Source: Burkholderia sp. OK233
GTDB lineage: Bacteria > Pseudomonadota > Gammaproteobacteria > Burkholderiales > Burkholderiaceae
DNA length: 64,000 nucleotides
Reading direction: 5' to 3'
Assembly: GCF_900230185.1 (NCBI RefSeq)
Contig: NZ_OCSR01000001.1
Coordinates: 3,596,001 to 3,660,000 of the forward strand
In this document: in pieces, positions 24,327 through 32,731 of the stretch
How the letters are laid out: each line of letters starts with the position of its first letter
Numbering within the stretch: the stretch's first letter is position 1
Position numbers and translations under genes: made by a program
Notes under the pieces: model-generated
What the model was told of the DNA's origin: nothing
Seen by the model: the letters and a program-made list of their open reading frames with translations, nothing else
Database searches by the model: none

Positions 24327-25850
24327 GTGACCACCATTTCGAACCCGCATGACGCCGTACCTGTGCCGCGCGGCACGCTGATGATTCAGGGCACTACGTC
24401 CGATGCGGGCAAAAGCACGCTCGTTGCGGGTTTGTGCCGGCTGGCGCGCCGCGCCGGCGTGCGGGTCGCGCCGTTCAAGCCGCAGAACATGGCGCTCAAT
24501 AGCGCGGTGACGGTCGACGGCGGCGAGATCGGCCGCGCGCAGGCTTTGCAGGCGGTGGCCGCCGGCATTGCCGCTCACACCGATCTGAACCCGGTGTTGC
24601 TCAAGCCGACGAGCGACCGTGGCGCGCAAGTGATCATCCACGGCAAGGCGCGCATGAATCTCGATGCACGCGCGTATCACGACTACAAGCCTGTCGCCTT
24701 CGAGGCAGTGCTGGAATCGTATGCGCGTCTGCAAGCAGCGTACGACACGATTTTTGTCGAAGGCGCGGGCAGTCCCGCCGAGATCAATCTGCGCGACCGC
24801 GATATCGCCAACATGGGTTTCGCTGAAGCCGTTGATTGTCCGGTCGTGCTGGTGGCCGACATCGACCGGGGTGGGGTGTTCGCGCACCTGACCGGTACGC
24901 TCGCCTGTCTGTCGGACAGCGAGCAGGCGCGCGTGCGCGGCTTCATCATCAATCGCTTTCGGGGTGACGTCAGTTTGCTCAAGCCTGGCCTCGACTGGCT
25001 CGAAGCGAAGACCGGCAAACCGGTGCTCGGCGTGGTGCCGTATCTGCACGGGCTGACGCTCGACGCCGAAGACATGCTGCCGCCCGAGTTGCGCGCGGCG
25101 CACAGCGGCCAAAGCGACGATCCGAACCGGATGTTGCGGGTAGTCGTGCCGGTGTTGCCGCACATCAGCAATCACACTGATTTCGACGCGCTGCGCGCGC
25201 ATCCACAGGTCGATTTTCATTACGTGCGAAGCGGCACGCCGCCTCCGCCGGCCGATCTGATTATCCTGCCGGGCTCGAAAAATGTGCCGGGCGATCTGGC
25301 CTTTTTGCGCGCGCAAGGCTGGGACGCGGTGCTGCAACGGCATCTACGCTACGGCGGCCGTGTTATCGGAATTTGCGGCGGCATGCAGATGCTCGGCCAT
25401 GAAGTGGCCGACCCGCACGGTGTGGAAGGTGCGCCAGGAAGGAGCGCGGGCCTTGGCTGGCTCGATTACTCGACGGTGCTGACGCGCGAAAAAACGCTCA
25501 AGAACGTGACAGGGCGGCTCGCGTTGCCGGGGGCGCCCGAGGTGGCCGGCTACGAGATTCACATGGGCGAGACGCAAGGCCCGGCGCTCAACTCGCCCGC
25601 GCTGCAATTGGGCGAAACGTCAAACGCGCATCCCGACGGTGCGATCTCGGCCGATGGCCAAATCCTCGCTACCTACGTGCACGGGTTGTTCGACACGCCG
25701 GCCGCATGCGCCGCACTGCTGGCGTGGGCGGGACTGAGCGACGCCGAGAAAATCGACTACCCGGCGTTGCGTGAGGCTTCGCTGGATCGTCTGGCCGACA
25801 CGCTCGCCGAGCACCTCGATCTTTCGAAGCTTTTTGCTGCGATTGGCTGA
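24327..25850 (+). CDS. cobQ: CobQ, cobyric acid synthase
   Basis: Glutamine-dependent amidase adding four amide groups to adenosylcobyrinic acid a,c-diamide. The start is uncertain: the GTG at 24327 (VTTISNPHDAVPVPRGTLMIQG) fits the family, and a TTG at 24297 is also in frame. The 507-residue product has an N-terminal P-loop (GTTSDAGKSTL), FKPQNMALNSAVT and VEGAGSPAEINL, and a C-terminal class I glutaminase half with the nucleophile in GICGGMQMLG and the His in YVHGLFD. Early corrin-ring genes are not in this window, so salvage versus full synthesis cannot be decided here. Confidence 0.95.
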   Translation: MTTISNPHDAVPVPRGTLMIQGTTSDAGKSTLVAGLCRLARRAGVRVAPFKPQNMALNSAVTVDGGEIGRAQALQAVAAGIAAHTDLNPVLLKPTSDRGAQVIIHGKARMNLDARAYHDYKPVAFEAVLESYARLQAAYDTIFVEGAGSPAEINLRDRDIANMGFAEAVDCPVVLVADIDRGGVFAHLTGTLACLSDSEQARVRGFIINRFRGDVSLLKPGLDWLEAKTGKPVLGVVPYLHGLTLDAEDMLPPELRAAHSGQSDDPNRMLRVVVPVLPHISNHTDFDALRAHPQVDFHYVRSGTPPPPADLIILPGSKNVPGDLAFLRAQGWDAVLQRHLRYGGRVIGICGGMQMLGHEVADPHGVEGAPGRSAGLGWLDYSTVLTREKTLKNVTGRLALPGAPEVAGYEIHMGETQGPALNSPALQLGETSNAHPDGAISADGQILATYVHGLFDTPAACAALLAWAGLSDAEKIDYPALREASLDRLADTLAEHLDLSKLFAAIG

Positions 25851-25993
25851 GCGAAGTTGGCTGGATGAGGGCGATTAAATCCCATTGGGAAATAATCAAA
25901 GCCTAAGAGGCAGTTTTTCACCTCAATTGGTTCGAATACAATTTTGACGTCGACGCCCGATACGGGTCGTCTCCCTCTCGTAAAGGACTCGTC

Positions 25994-26410
25994 ATGAACT
26001 CGAACCGCTCCGCCGATCTGGCCGCCTTGATCCTTCGTCTGGCCTTGGGCGTTCTATATCTCGCGCACAGCTTGCAGAAGATCTTTGTTTTCACGCTGCC
26101 GGGAACGGCGCAGTTTTTCGTTTCGCTCGGCTTGCCGGGTTGGCTCGGCTATGTGACGGCGTTCGTCGAATTGATCGGCGGTATTGCGCTGCTGCTCGGC
26201 GTGCAGGTCCGCTGGGTCGCGCTGGTGCTGCTGCCGTTCATGCTCGGCGCAACGTCGCAGCATCTGCATAACGGCTGGGGGTTCGCGTCGCCGCACGGAG
26301 GCTGGGAATATCCGGCTTTCTGGGCGGTGACGCTGGCTGTGCAGTCGCTGCTTGGCGCCGGTGCGCTGGCGCTGAGCGGTGCGAAGGCGCCGCGCGCAGT
26401 GGCCGCCTAA
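25994..26410 (+). CDS. DoxX-family membrane protein
   Basis: 138-residue inner-membrane protein with four hydrophobic segments (about 10-30, 50-70, 75-95 and 108-130). Family features are LILRLALGVLYLAHSLQKIF at the start, FFVSLGLPGWLGYVTAFVELIGGIALLLGV, and a C-terminal half with HLHNGWGFASPHGGWEYP. DoxX-family proteins have been linked to redox and thiol homeostasis in some bacteria, but no substrate can be assigned here. Single gene ending in a strong terminator. Confidence 0.85.
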   Translation: MNSNRSADLAALILRLALGVLYLAHSLQKIFVFTLPGTAQFFVSLGLPGWLGYVTAFVELIGGIALLLGVQVRWVALVLLPFMLGATSQHLHNGWGFASPHGGWEYPAFWAVTLAVQSLLGAGALALSGAKAPRAVAA

Positions 26411-26461
26411 TACGGTTCACCCAGGCACTAAACCGCACCGGCACTCCGCCTTGCCGGCAAC

Positions 26462-26498
26462 AAAAAAGCACGCGCCGTGAGGCCGCGTGCTTTTTTTT
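26462..26498. terminator. Bidirectional terminator between the DoxX and thioesterase genes
   Basis: AAAAAAGCACGCG pairs with CGCGTGCTTTTTT around a 9-nt loop and is followed by further Ts. It sits between two convergent genes. Confidence 0.92.
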
Positions 26499-26574
26499 GT
26501 TGCACTGAGCGAGGAGTAATACTTCGGGCGTTCCGGACATTTCGGACCCTGCGCCGCACCCCCGCGCCAATCAG

Positions 26575-26994
26575 TCAATACAACACGATCTGCGTGCAGC
26601 GAAACAGCGCCATCGTCTTGCCGTTCGGATCAGTGACGGTGGCGTCCCACACCTGCGTGCTGCGGCCCAGATGGACGGCCTTGGCGACCGCGCGGATCGT
26701 GCCTTCCGTCGCCGTGCCGAGAAAATTGCTTTTCAGCTCGATGGTCGTGAAATTGCGCGCCGTCTCGGGCAGGTGGGCAAGGCATGCATAGCCGCAGGCG
26801 GTATCGGCGAGGCCGATCACCGTGGCGGCATGCAAAAAGCCGTTCGGCGCCAGCAACTCCTCACGCACCGTCAATTCCGCGGTCAGGGTGCCTTCCTCCA
26901 GCGCCAGAACATGCACGCCCAGCAAGCCGGGCAGCTTGCCCTTCTGACGTTCGTGCAGGCGCTCGATGGAGTATTCCGGGCGAAGTTTGCTCAT
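26575..26994 (-). CDS. PaaI-family (hotdog-fold) thioesterase
   Basis: 139-residue protein predicted to hydrolyse acyl- or aryl-CoA thioesters. Hotdog features: LLGVHVLALEEGTLTAELTVREELLAPNGFLHAATVIGLADTACGYACLAHLP, where the NGFLHAATVIGLADTA helix carries the usual active-site region, and FTTIELKSNFLGTATEGTIRAVAKAVHLGRSTQVWDATVTD. A stand-alone gene, convergent with doxX and divergent from the ParA-like gene. The substrate is unknown; nothing nearby suggests phenylacetate degradation. Confidence 0.87.
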   Translation of the reverse strand: MSKLRPEYSIERLHERQKGKLPGLLGVHVLALEEGTLTAELTVREELLAPNGFLHAATVIGLADTACGYACLAHLPETARNFTTIELKSNFLGTATEGTIRAVAKAVHLGRSTQVWDATVTDPNGKTMALFRCTQIVLY

Positions 26995-27204
26995 GAGATT
27001 CAGGTCCTCGATGGAAAAAACAGCGATGTAGGGCGGTCAATAGCCGTTTGGGGGCTTCGGCCCCGGTGAATTTGTCGATATTATCAACGGCTGGATCGGC
27101 GGGTGAACCTGAAACCGTTACGGATCAGGGCACATCTGCGCAAGTCAGAGCAAACTGCGCGGTAAACCGGCTGGCGGCGCCCAGCCTTCTTTCCGGGAGA
27201 ATTC

Positions 27205-27843
27205 ATGACGGTAATCGTGGTGGCGAATCCGAAGGGTGGCGTGGGCAAAAGCACGCTGTCTACCAATCTGGCCGGCTATTTCGCGTCGCAAGGGGAATGG
27301 ATCGCGCTGGCGGACATGGACAAACAACAGTCTTCGCACGCGTGGCTGTCACTGCGGCCGCCTGCGCTACCGGCCATCGAGACGTGGGAGGTCGACCTTG
27401 AAAACCCCGCCAGACCGCCCAGAGGTCTGGAACACGCGGTCATCGACACGCCGGCCGGGTTGCATGGCAACCGCCTGAATATCGCGCTGGATCTGGCCGA
27501 TAAGGTGATCGTGCCGCTGCAGCCGTCGATGTTCGACATTCTCGCCACCCAGGAATTTCTCGAGCGGCTGGCCAAGGAGAAGGCGGTCAGGAAAGGTGCA
27601 ATCGAGATCGGCGTGGTGGGCATGCGCGTCGACGCGCGCACGCGCTCAGCGGAGCAACTGCATCGCTTTGTCGAGGGGCTGAAGCTGCCGGTGCTGGGCT
27701 ACCTGCGCGACACGCAGAACTACGTGCAACTGGCGGCGCACGGCCTGACCTTGTGGGACGTCGCGAAAAGCCGCGTGGAGAAGGATCTGGAGCAATGGCA
27801 GCCGATCATCCAATGGACCAACGGCGCCGGTAAGAAGGCTTGA
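27205..27843 (+). CDS. Orphan ParA/MinD-type ATPase
   Basis: 212-residue deviant-Walker ATPase. The N-terminus MTVIVVANPKGGVGKSTLSTNLAGYFASQG has the KGGVGKST motif with the signature lysine; ALADMDKQQSSHAW is the A' motif and AVIDTPAG the Walker B. There is no N-terminal HTH, as in small ParA-like proteins that place cellular structures or plasmids. No parB or parS-like repeat is visible next to it, and its neighbours (thioesterase, panD) are housekeeping genes, so chromosome partition is unlikely. Cargo unknown. Confidence 0.85.
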   Translation: MTVIVVANPKGGVGKSTLSTNLAGYFASQGEWIALADMDKQQSSHAWLSLRPPALPAIETWEVDLENPARPPRGLEHAVIDTPAGLHGNRLNIALDLADKVIVPLQPSMFDILATQEFLERLAKEKAVRKGAIEIGVVGMRVDARTRSAEQLHRFVEGLKLPVLGYLRDTQNYVQLAAHGLTLWDVAKSRVEKDLEQWQPIIQWTNGAGKKA

Positions 27844-27917
27844 AGTGAATAGCAGGCGGCGTGGCCGCCCGCTACATGGAACCGTGCCGTGCGGCGGAAG
27901 GCCGCTTCAGATCCGGC

Positions 27918-28304
27918 TCAGGTCCAGTTCTGGGTCGGCACGTGATCGCGGCTGCCCTTGATCTTGTTGTTGTCGTCGACGAACACCAGATCCGGTTTCC
28001 AGCCTGCCTTCAGTTCCGCTTCGTCGACCACGGCGAACGCCGCGATGATCACCAGATCGCCCAACTGCGCGCGCCGCGCGGCCGAACCGTTCAGCGAAAT
28101 CATGCCGCTGCCGCGTTCGCCCTTGATCGCGTACGTCGAGAAACGCTCGCCGTTGTTGATATTCCAGATGTCGATCCGTTCGTTTTCGATGATGTTCGCG
28201 GCTTCCAGCAAGTCCTCGTCGATCGCGCACGAGCCTTCATAGTGCAGTTCGCAGTGCGTGACCGCGACGCGATGGATTTTCGACTTCAGCATGTTGCGTT
28301 GCAT
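27918..28304 (-). CDS. panD: Aspartate 1-decarboxylase PanD
   Basis: Makes beta-alanine for pantothenate and coenzyme A. The ATG at 28304 (MQRNMLKSKIHRVAVTH) is used; the frame continues upstream to 28340 without support. In the 128-residue pro-enzyme, G24-S25 (YEGSCAID) is the self-cleavage site that generates the pyruvoyl cofactor. Other family features are NGERFSTYAIKGERGSG and NGSAARRAQLGDLVII. It follows panC by 50 bp on the same strand, so beta-alanine and the enzyme that uses it are made from one transcript. Confidence 0.97.
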   Translation of the reverse strand: MQRNMLKSKIHRVAVTHCELHYEGSCAIDEDLLEAANIIENERIDIWNINNGERFSTYAIKGERGSGMISLNGSAARRAQLGDLVIIAAFAVVDEAELKAGWKPDLVFVDDNNKIKGSRDHVPTQNWT

Positions 28305-28354
28305 GACTAATCCCTTGTGGCTTCTTATGCGCGTTTGCACAAACTAAGACGGCT

Positions 28355-29188
28355 TCAGATTTCGAGGTTGTCGATGAGACGGGTGGTGCCGAGCTTGGCG
28401 GCGGCCAGCACGACCAACTCCGCGTTCACGTCTTGCGCGCCCGGCGGCAGCAGATTCGAGCGCTTGCGCACCGCGATGTAGTCAGGCTGCCAGCCGCGCA
28501 CGGCCAGTGCCGCCATCGCCGCCTGTTCGAGTTTTGCGAAGTCGCGGTCGCCGGCGAGCACCGCGTCGCGTACGCGATTGAGCTCGGCGGCCAGCATCGG
28601 CGCCTCGGCACGTTCGGCCGTTTGCAGAAAGCGGTTGCGCGAGCTGAGCGCGAGGCCGTCGGTATCACGCACGGTTTCCGCGGCGATGATGTCGGTCGGC
28701 AGCGCGAACTGGTGGCACATGCTGCGCACGATCATCAACTGCTGGTAATCCTTCTTGCCGAACACCGCGACGCGCGGCTGCACGCACGACATCAGCTTCA
28801 TCACCACCGTGCACACACCCTGGAAGAAACCAGGCCGGAATTCGCCTTCGAGGATGTCGCCCAGATCGTGCGGCGGATGCACGCGGTACTCCTGCGGCTC
28901 CGGGTACAGATCCCGTTCCGTCGGCGCGAACAGCACGTAGACGCCTTCTTTCTGCAGCTTGTCGATGTCGGCTTCGAGGGTGCGCGGGTATTTGTCGAAA
29001 TCTTCGTTCGGGCCGAACTGCAGGCGATTGACGAAGATGCTCGCCACCACCGGATCGCCGTGCTGGCGCGCGAGGCGCATCAGCGACAGATGGCCCTCGT
29101 GCAGATTGCCCATGGTCGGCACAAAGGCGGTGCGATTCTGGCCGCGCAACTGGTCGCGCAATTCATGGATCGAGCTGATGACTTTCAT
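28355..29188 (-). CDS. panC: Pantothenate synthetase PanC
   Basis: ATP-dependent ligation of pantoate and beta-alanine. The 277-residue protein has the nucleotide-binding HIGH-like segment PTMGNLHEGHLSL, then FVNRLQFGPNEDFDKYPR, the FGKKDYQQLMIVRSM segment and a KMSKS-like LSSRN region. Length and start (MKVISSIHELRDQL) are normal. Operon with panD; scpA lies 188 bp upstream on the same strand. Confidence 0.97.
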   Translation of the reverse strand: MKVISSIHELRDQLRGQNRTAFVPTMGNLHEGHLSLMRLARQHGDPVVASIFVNRLQFGPNEDFDKYPRTLEADIDKLQKEGVYVLFAPTERDLYPEPQEYRVHPPHDLGDILEGEFRPGFFQGVCTVVMKLMSCVQPRVAVFGKKDYQQLMIVRSMCHQFALPTDIIAAETVRDTDGLALSSRNRFLQTAERAEAPMLAAELNRVRDAVLAGDRDFAKLEQAAMAALAVRGWQPDYIAVRKRSNLLPPGAQDVNAELVVLAAAKLGTTRLIDNLEI

Positions 29189-29376
29189 GATCGGACAGGG
29201 ATTTCCTCGCGCGGCGCGAGACTCGGTTGGCGCAAAAACTCAGATTTTCGCGTGGCCCGCGGCCTCACTGGTAATGACAGGTTCGGAGCGCGGGATTGTA
29301 GTGGATTTGTTCCGGGGGTGCACCGAAACGAGGCGTCTGCGGCAGCGCTGGCGCATGCAGGCCCCGTTTTGCGGCA

Positions 29377-30249
29377 TCAGGCCGGCAGATAGGCGAGGCG
29401 CACATAGATCGGTGCGAACGGCTCGGCCTGCGTGATTTCGATGAGCGATTCACGGCACAACTCGAGCATCGCGATGAAATTCACCACGACCACCGGCACG
29501 CCTTTGCTCGTGTCGAACAGGTCCGAGAACTCCATGAAGCGGGCGTTCTGCAGTCGCCGCAGGATTGTGCTCATATGCTCGCGCACCGACAACTCCTCGC
29601 GCGAAATCTTGTGATGCTGAACCAGCTTGGCGCGCTTGATCACGTCGGCCCACGCGGCGCGCAGGTCCTCGCTATCCACATCCGGAAAGCGCGGCGTGAT
29701 GCTTTGCTCGATATACACCTCGGCGCGCAGGAAATCGCGGCCAAGTTGCGGCAGATGGTCGATGCGCTGGGCGGCGAGCTTCATCTGTTCGTATTCGAGC
29801 AGGCGGCGGACTAGTTCGGCACGCGGATCTTCGGCTTCGTCGCCGCTATCGGCCTTCTTCACCGGCAACAGCATGCGCGACTTGATCTCGATCAGCATCG
29901 CGGCCATCAGCAGATACTCGGACGCGAGTTCGAGATTGGTCTGGCGCAGCTGGTCGACGTAGCCGAGATATTGGACCGTGACATCCGCCATCGGGATGTC
30001 GAGCACGTTGAAGTTCTGCTTGCGGATCAGATACAGCAACAGGTCCAGCGGGCCTTCGAACGTTTCGAGGAACACCTCGAGCGCGTCCGGCGGAATGTAC
30101 AGATCCGTCGGCAGCTTGAAGAGTGGCTCGCCGTACAGGCGTGCGAAAGCGATGCCGTCTACGGTGTCCGGCGTCGAATCGGTGGCGGGCGCGGCAAGCG
30201 CGGCGTCAGGCGCCTGAGTGGCGCCCTTTGCCTCGTCGGCGTGACTCAC
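29377..30249 (-). CDS. scpA: ScpA, segregation and condensation protein A
   Basis: Kleisin subunit of the SMC-ScpAB condensin that organises the chromosome. I start it at the GTG at 30249 (VSHADEAKGATQAPDAAL), 4 bp after the DUF3460 stop; the frame is open further upstream inside that gene. The 290-residue protein has a variable N-terminal tail, then LEVFLETFEGPLDLLLYLIRKQNFNVLDIPMADVTVQYLGYVDQL (the N-terminal SMC-binding domain), a middle acidic part, and a C-terminal winged helix ending in QAEPFAPIYVRLAYLPA. scpB is not in the window. Confidence 0.93.
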   Translation of the reverse strand: MSHADEAKGATQAPDAALAAPATDSTPDTVDGIAFARLYGEPLFKLPTDLYIPPDALEVFLETFEGPLDLLLYLIRKQNFNVLDIPMADVTVQYLGYVDQLRQTNLELASEYLLMAAMLIEIKSRMLLPVKKADSGDEAEDPRAELVRRLLEYEQMKLAAQRIDHLPQLGRDFLRAEVYIEQSITPRFPDVDSEDLRAAWADVIKRAKLVQHHKISREELSVREHMSTILRRLQNARFMEFSDLFDTSKGVPVVVVNFIAMLELCRESLIEITQAEPFAPIYVRLAYLPA

Positions 30250-30253
30250 GCGC

Positions 30254-30439
30254 TTAGAAGTTTTGATAGTACGAGTAAGGCGTCTGCTCCACGCGCGAGG
30301 CTTTCTGCTCGGCGCGTTCTTCGAGGTCGATCGGCTGTTTGTCCCACAGCAGCGACCGGCCACGGCGCTGCTCAGCTTCCAGATTCGGTTTTTGTTGCTT
30401 GAGCTGGTTCAGGAACTGGGTGATGTCCGATTGATACAT
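30254..30439 (-). CDS. Small DUF3460-family protein
   Basis: 61-residue protein (MYQSDITQFLNQLKQQKPNLEAEQRRGRSLLWDK) with an N-terminal helix, a basic centre and a tyrosine-rich end (QTPYSYYQNF). No signal peptide, membrane segment or catalytic motif. The family is unassigned in function; its place just ahead of scpA, with 4 bp between, suggests co-expression with the kleisin gene. The ATG at 30439 is used, although the frame is open upstream to 30487. Confidence 0.8.
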   Translation of the reverse strand: MYQSDITQFLNQLKQQKPNLEAEQRRGRSLLWDKQPIDLEERAEQKASRVEQTPYSYYQNF

Positions 30440-30894
30440 GGCTAGACGTCCGTGGTTTGGGGAATGGCGGCTGCTTGGCGGGAACAAGCACGAACCCGCG
30501 CGGCATCGCTCCTATTCCATAATTTTACCGCATGCGCCGCGCGTGGTCGAAAAACGATGGCCGGCGCGAGCGGCCCGCATGCAAAAACGCCTGGAACCCG
30601 CGCTGCTGCGACGCGTCAAAGGCGGGCACGTCGTCGGCGGAGCGGTGTGCGAACGGCATGAGAATCCGGATTATGCCGCCCGGGGGGACGTCACTACGCA
30701 TGCCGTTTCGGGGCGGCGCACCAGATTAAGCGCCCGCCGGGTCCCATGCGGTAAACGCCGTTTTAAGAGATGGCGCGGTCTCGCCGATGTGGTCAAATAG
30801 CGAGCTTCGGCCGCCGCGGCGAGCCCGAGCGACAGAATTCATCAACCACGGCCGGAGGTCCTGTTTGGCGGGGTGTGCGATCGAAAAGCCGCCT
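30440..30894. other. Divergent intergenic region between DUF3460/scpA and tamA
   Basis: 455 bp that must hold the promoters for both operons. Several short frames cross it, but none has a ribosome-binding site or recognisable sequence. I see no terminator, clear repeat or RNA gene here. Confidence 0.5.
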
Positions 30895-32703
30895 ATGCGG
30901 CGCGGCAAAACCGGTGACGAGCGAGGGCCTCTGACGCACATTCGGCGCTGGCTGCGCGCGTGGCTGGCGTTCGGCGTCGTCATGCTCATGCTTGCTTCGG
31001 TCGACGCACACGCGGCGCGGCGCGCGCCCGCCAGCTACAAGGTCGATATCGAAGCCACGCCGCGCTCGCTGCGCAAGCTGCTCGAAGCGCATCTGGATGT
31101 GGCGCGCTTCGCCAAGCGTCCCGACATCAGCGACGACCAGTTTGAGTTTCTGATTACGGCCACCCCGCAACAGGTGCGCGATCTGGCCGCCACGCAGGGC
31201 TATTTCTCGCCGGTCGTGCGTACCGACGTGCGAACCGTCGACAACCAGAAGCGTGTGACGGTGAGCGTCGATCCCGGCCCGCAAACCCTCATCACGTCGA
31301 TTTCGCTGTCGTTTCGCGGCCCGGTGCTGACCGAAGACCCGGCGCAGGAAAATGCCGCGCGCTTTGCGTTTTCGCTGCACGAGGGCGACCCGTTTTCGCA
31401 AGGCGACTGGGACGACGCGAAAAACGCGTCGCTCAAGGCGTTGCAATCGCGCCGTTACCTGGGCGCGAAGGTCTACCACTCCGAGGCGCGGATCGACCCG
31501 CGTACGCACGAAGCGAAACTGTCGGTGACGTACGAGAGCGGCCCGACCTTCACGATGGGTAAGCTCGACGTATCCGGCACGCGGCGTTATCCGGAACAGA
31601 TCGTCGACAACGTGAATCCGATTTCGGCCGGCGATATCTACGACGTGCAACGCGTCGCCGAATTGCAGCGGCAGTTGCAGAACACGCCGTACTACGCGAG
31701 CGTGGCGATCGACGTGGACAGCGATCCTGCCAAACCTGTCGAGACGCCGATGCATGTGAAGGTGTCGGAATATCCGTACAACAGTATCCGCGGTGGCGTG
31801 GGTTATTCGACCGACAACGGCCCGCTGATCCAGGGTTCGTATTCGTATCTCGACACATTCGGCAAAGCGTGGCCGTTCACGGTCGACGGCCGCATCGACC
31901 AGATCCAGCAGTACGGGCAAATCCAGCTGGCGATGCCGCCGGGGCCGCGCGCGTGGACCAATAGCGTGCTGGCTTCCTACACCACAACCGACGTGTCCGA
32001 CACGCGCATCTACAGTATCCGCGGCGGCGTGCAGCGGGCCCGTACGTCGCAGTTTATCGACTACAACTACGCGATCCTCTATTACCAGGACCGGCTTGAT
32101 CAGAACGCGATCGCGCCGACTACCAGTCGGGCGTTGGTGCCGTCATGGTCGTGGACCCGCCGCAATACCGACGATCCGCTGTTTCCGCGTTCGGGCAACC
32201 TGATTCACGTCGAAGCGGGCTTCGCGGTTAAGGGCGCGCTGACCGACCAGACGTTCGCGCGAGGCTACGCCCGTGGCCAGCAGTACCTGCCGATCGGCAG
32301 AGAAGACCTCGTGCTGATCCGTGCCGAACTCGGCGGCGTGTTCACGAGCGGCAGTTCGAGCGGGATTCCGGCTTCGCTGCTGTTCCGCGCGGGTGGCTCG
32401 AATTCGATCCGTGGCTACAGCTATCAGAGCATTGGTAATAACGTCGACGGCTCGGTGCTGCCCACCAAGTATCTCGTGACCGCGTCGGCGGAGTATCAGC
32501 ATTGGTTCAATCACGACTGGGGCGCAGCCGCGTTCTTCGACGTTGGCACCGCCACCGATACCTGGGGCGAGAAAGTCTTTTATCCCGGTGTCGGCGTTGG
32601 GGCGCGCTGGCGCAGCCCGGTCGGCCCGGTCAATGTCGATGTCGCCTATGGGATCCGCAACCGGAGCGTGCGGCCGTACCTGACCCTTGGCATCGCCTTC
32701 TGA
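30895..32703 (+). CDS. tamA: TamA, Omp85-family outer-membrane assembly factor
   Basis: Outer-membrane half of the TamAB complex, linked to autotransporter insertion and lipid transport to the outer membrane. The ATG at 30895 gives a long signal peptide (LRAWLAFGVVMLMLASVDAHA, to about residue 40). Three POTRA-like segments follow (about 45-290; ATPQQVRDLAATQGYFSPVVRTDV, ALQSRRYLGAKVYHSEARID, ELQRQLQNTPYYASVAIDVD), then a barrel with the Omp85 element LLFRAGGSNSIRGYSYQSIG and a terminal aromatic (YLTLGIAF). The start is the least certain part; the frame is open back to 30787. Confidence 0.92.
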   Translation: MRRGKTGDERGPLTHIRRWLRAWLAFGVVMLMLASVDAHAARRAPASYKVDIEATPRSLRKLLEAHLDVARFAKRPDISDDQFEFLITATPQQVRDLAATQGYFSPVVRTDVRTVDNQKRVTVSVDPGPQTLITSISLSFRGPVLTEDPAQENAARFAFSLHEGDPFSQGDWDDAKNASLKALQSRRYLGAKVYHSEARIDPRTHEAKLSVTYESGPTFTMGKLDVSGTRRYPEQIVDNVNPISAGDIYDVQRVAELQRQLQNTPYYASVAIDVDSDPAKPVETPMHVKVSEYPYNSIRGGVGYSTDNGPLIQGSYSYLDTFGKAWPFTVDGRIDQIQQYGQIQLAMPPGPRAWTNSVLASYTTTDVSDTRIYSIRGGVQRARTSQFIDYNYAILYYQDRLDQNAIAPTTSRALVPSWSWTRRNTDDPLFPRSGNLIHVEAGFAVKGALTDQTFARGYARGQQYLPIGREDLVLIRAELGGVFTSGSSSGIPASLLFRAGGSNSIRGYSYQSIGNNVDGSVLPTKYLVTASAEYQHWFNHDWGAAAFFDVGTATDTWGEKVFYPGVGVGARWRSPVGPVNVDVAYGIRNRSVRPYLTLGIAF

Positions 32704-32731
32704 TGGAAAGCTGCTTTTACATGTTCCACGC

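Noticed and set aside
25880..25890. TCCCA-T-TGGGA palindrome upstream of the DoxX gene
   Set aside because: Too short to distinguish from chance; no other copy seen.
27205..27843. Plasmid partition locus
   Set aside because: No parB, no parS-like repeats and no replication gene; neighbours are core metabolic genes.
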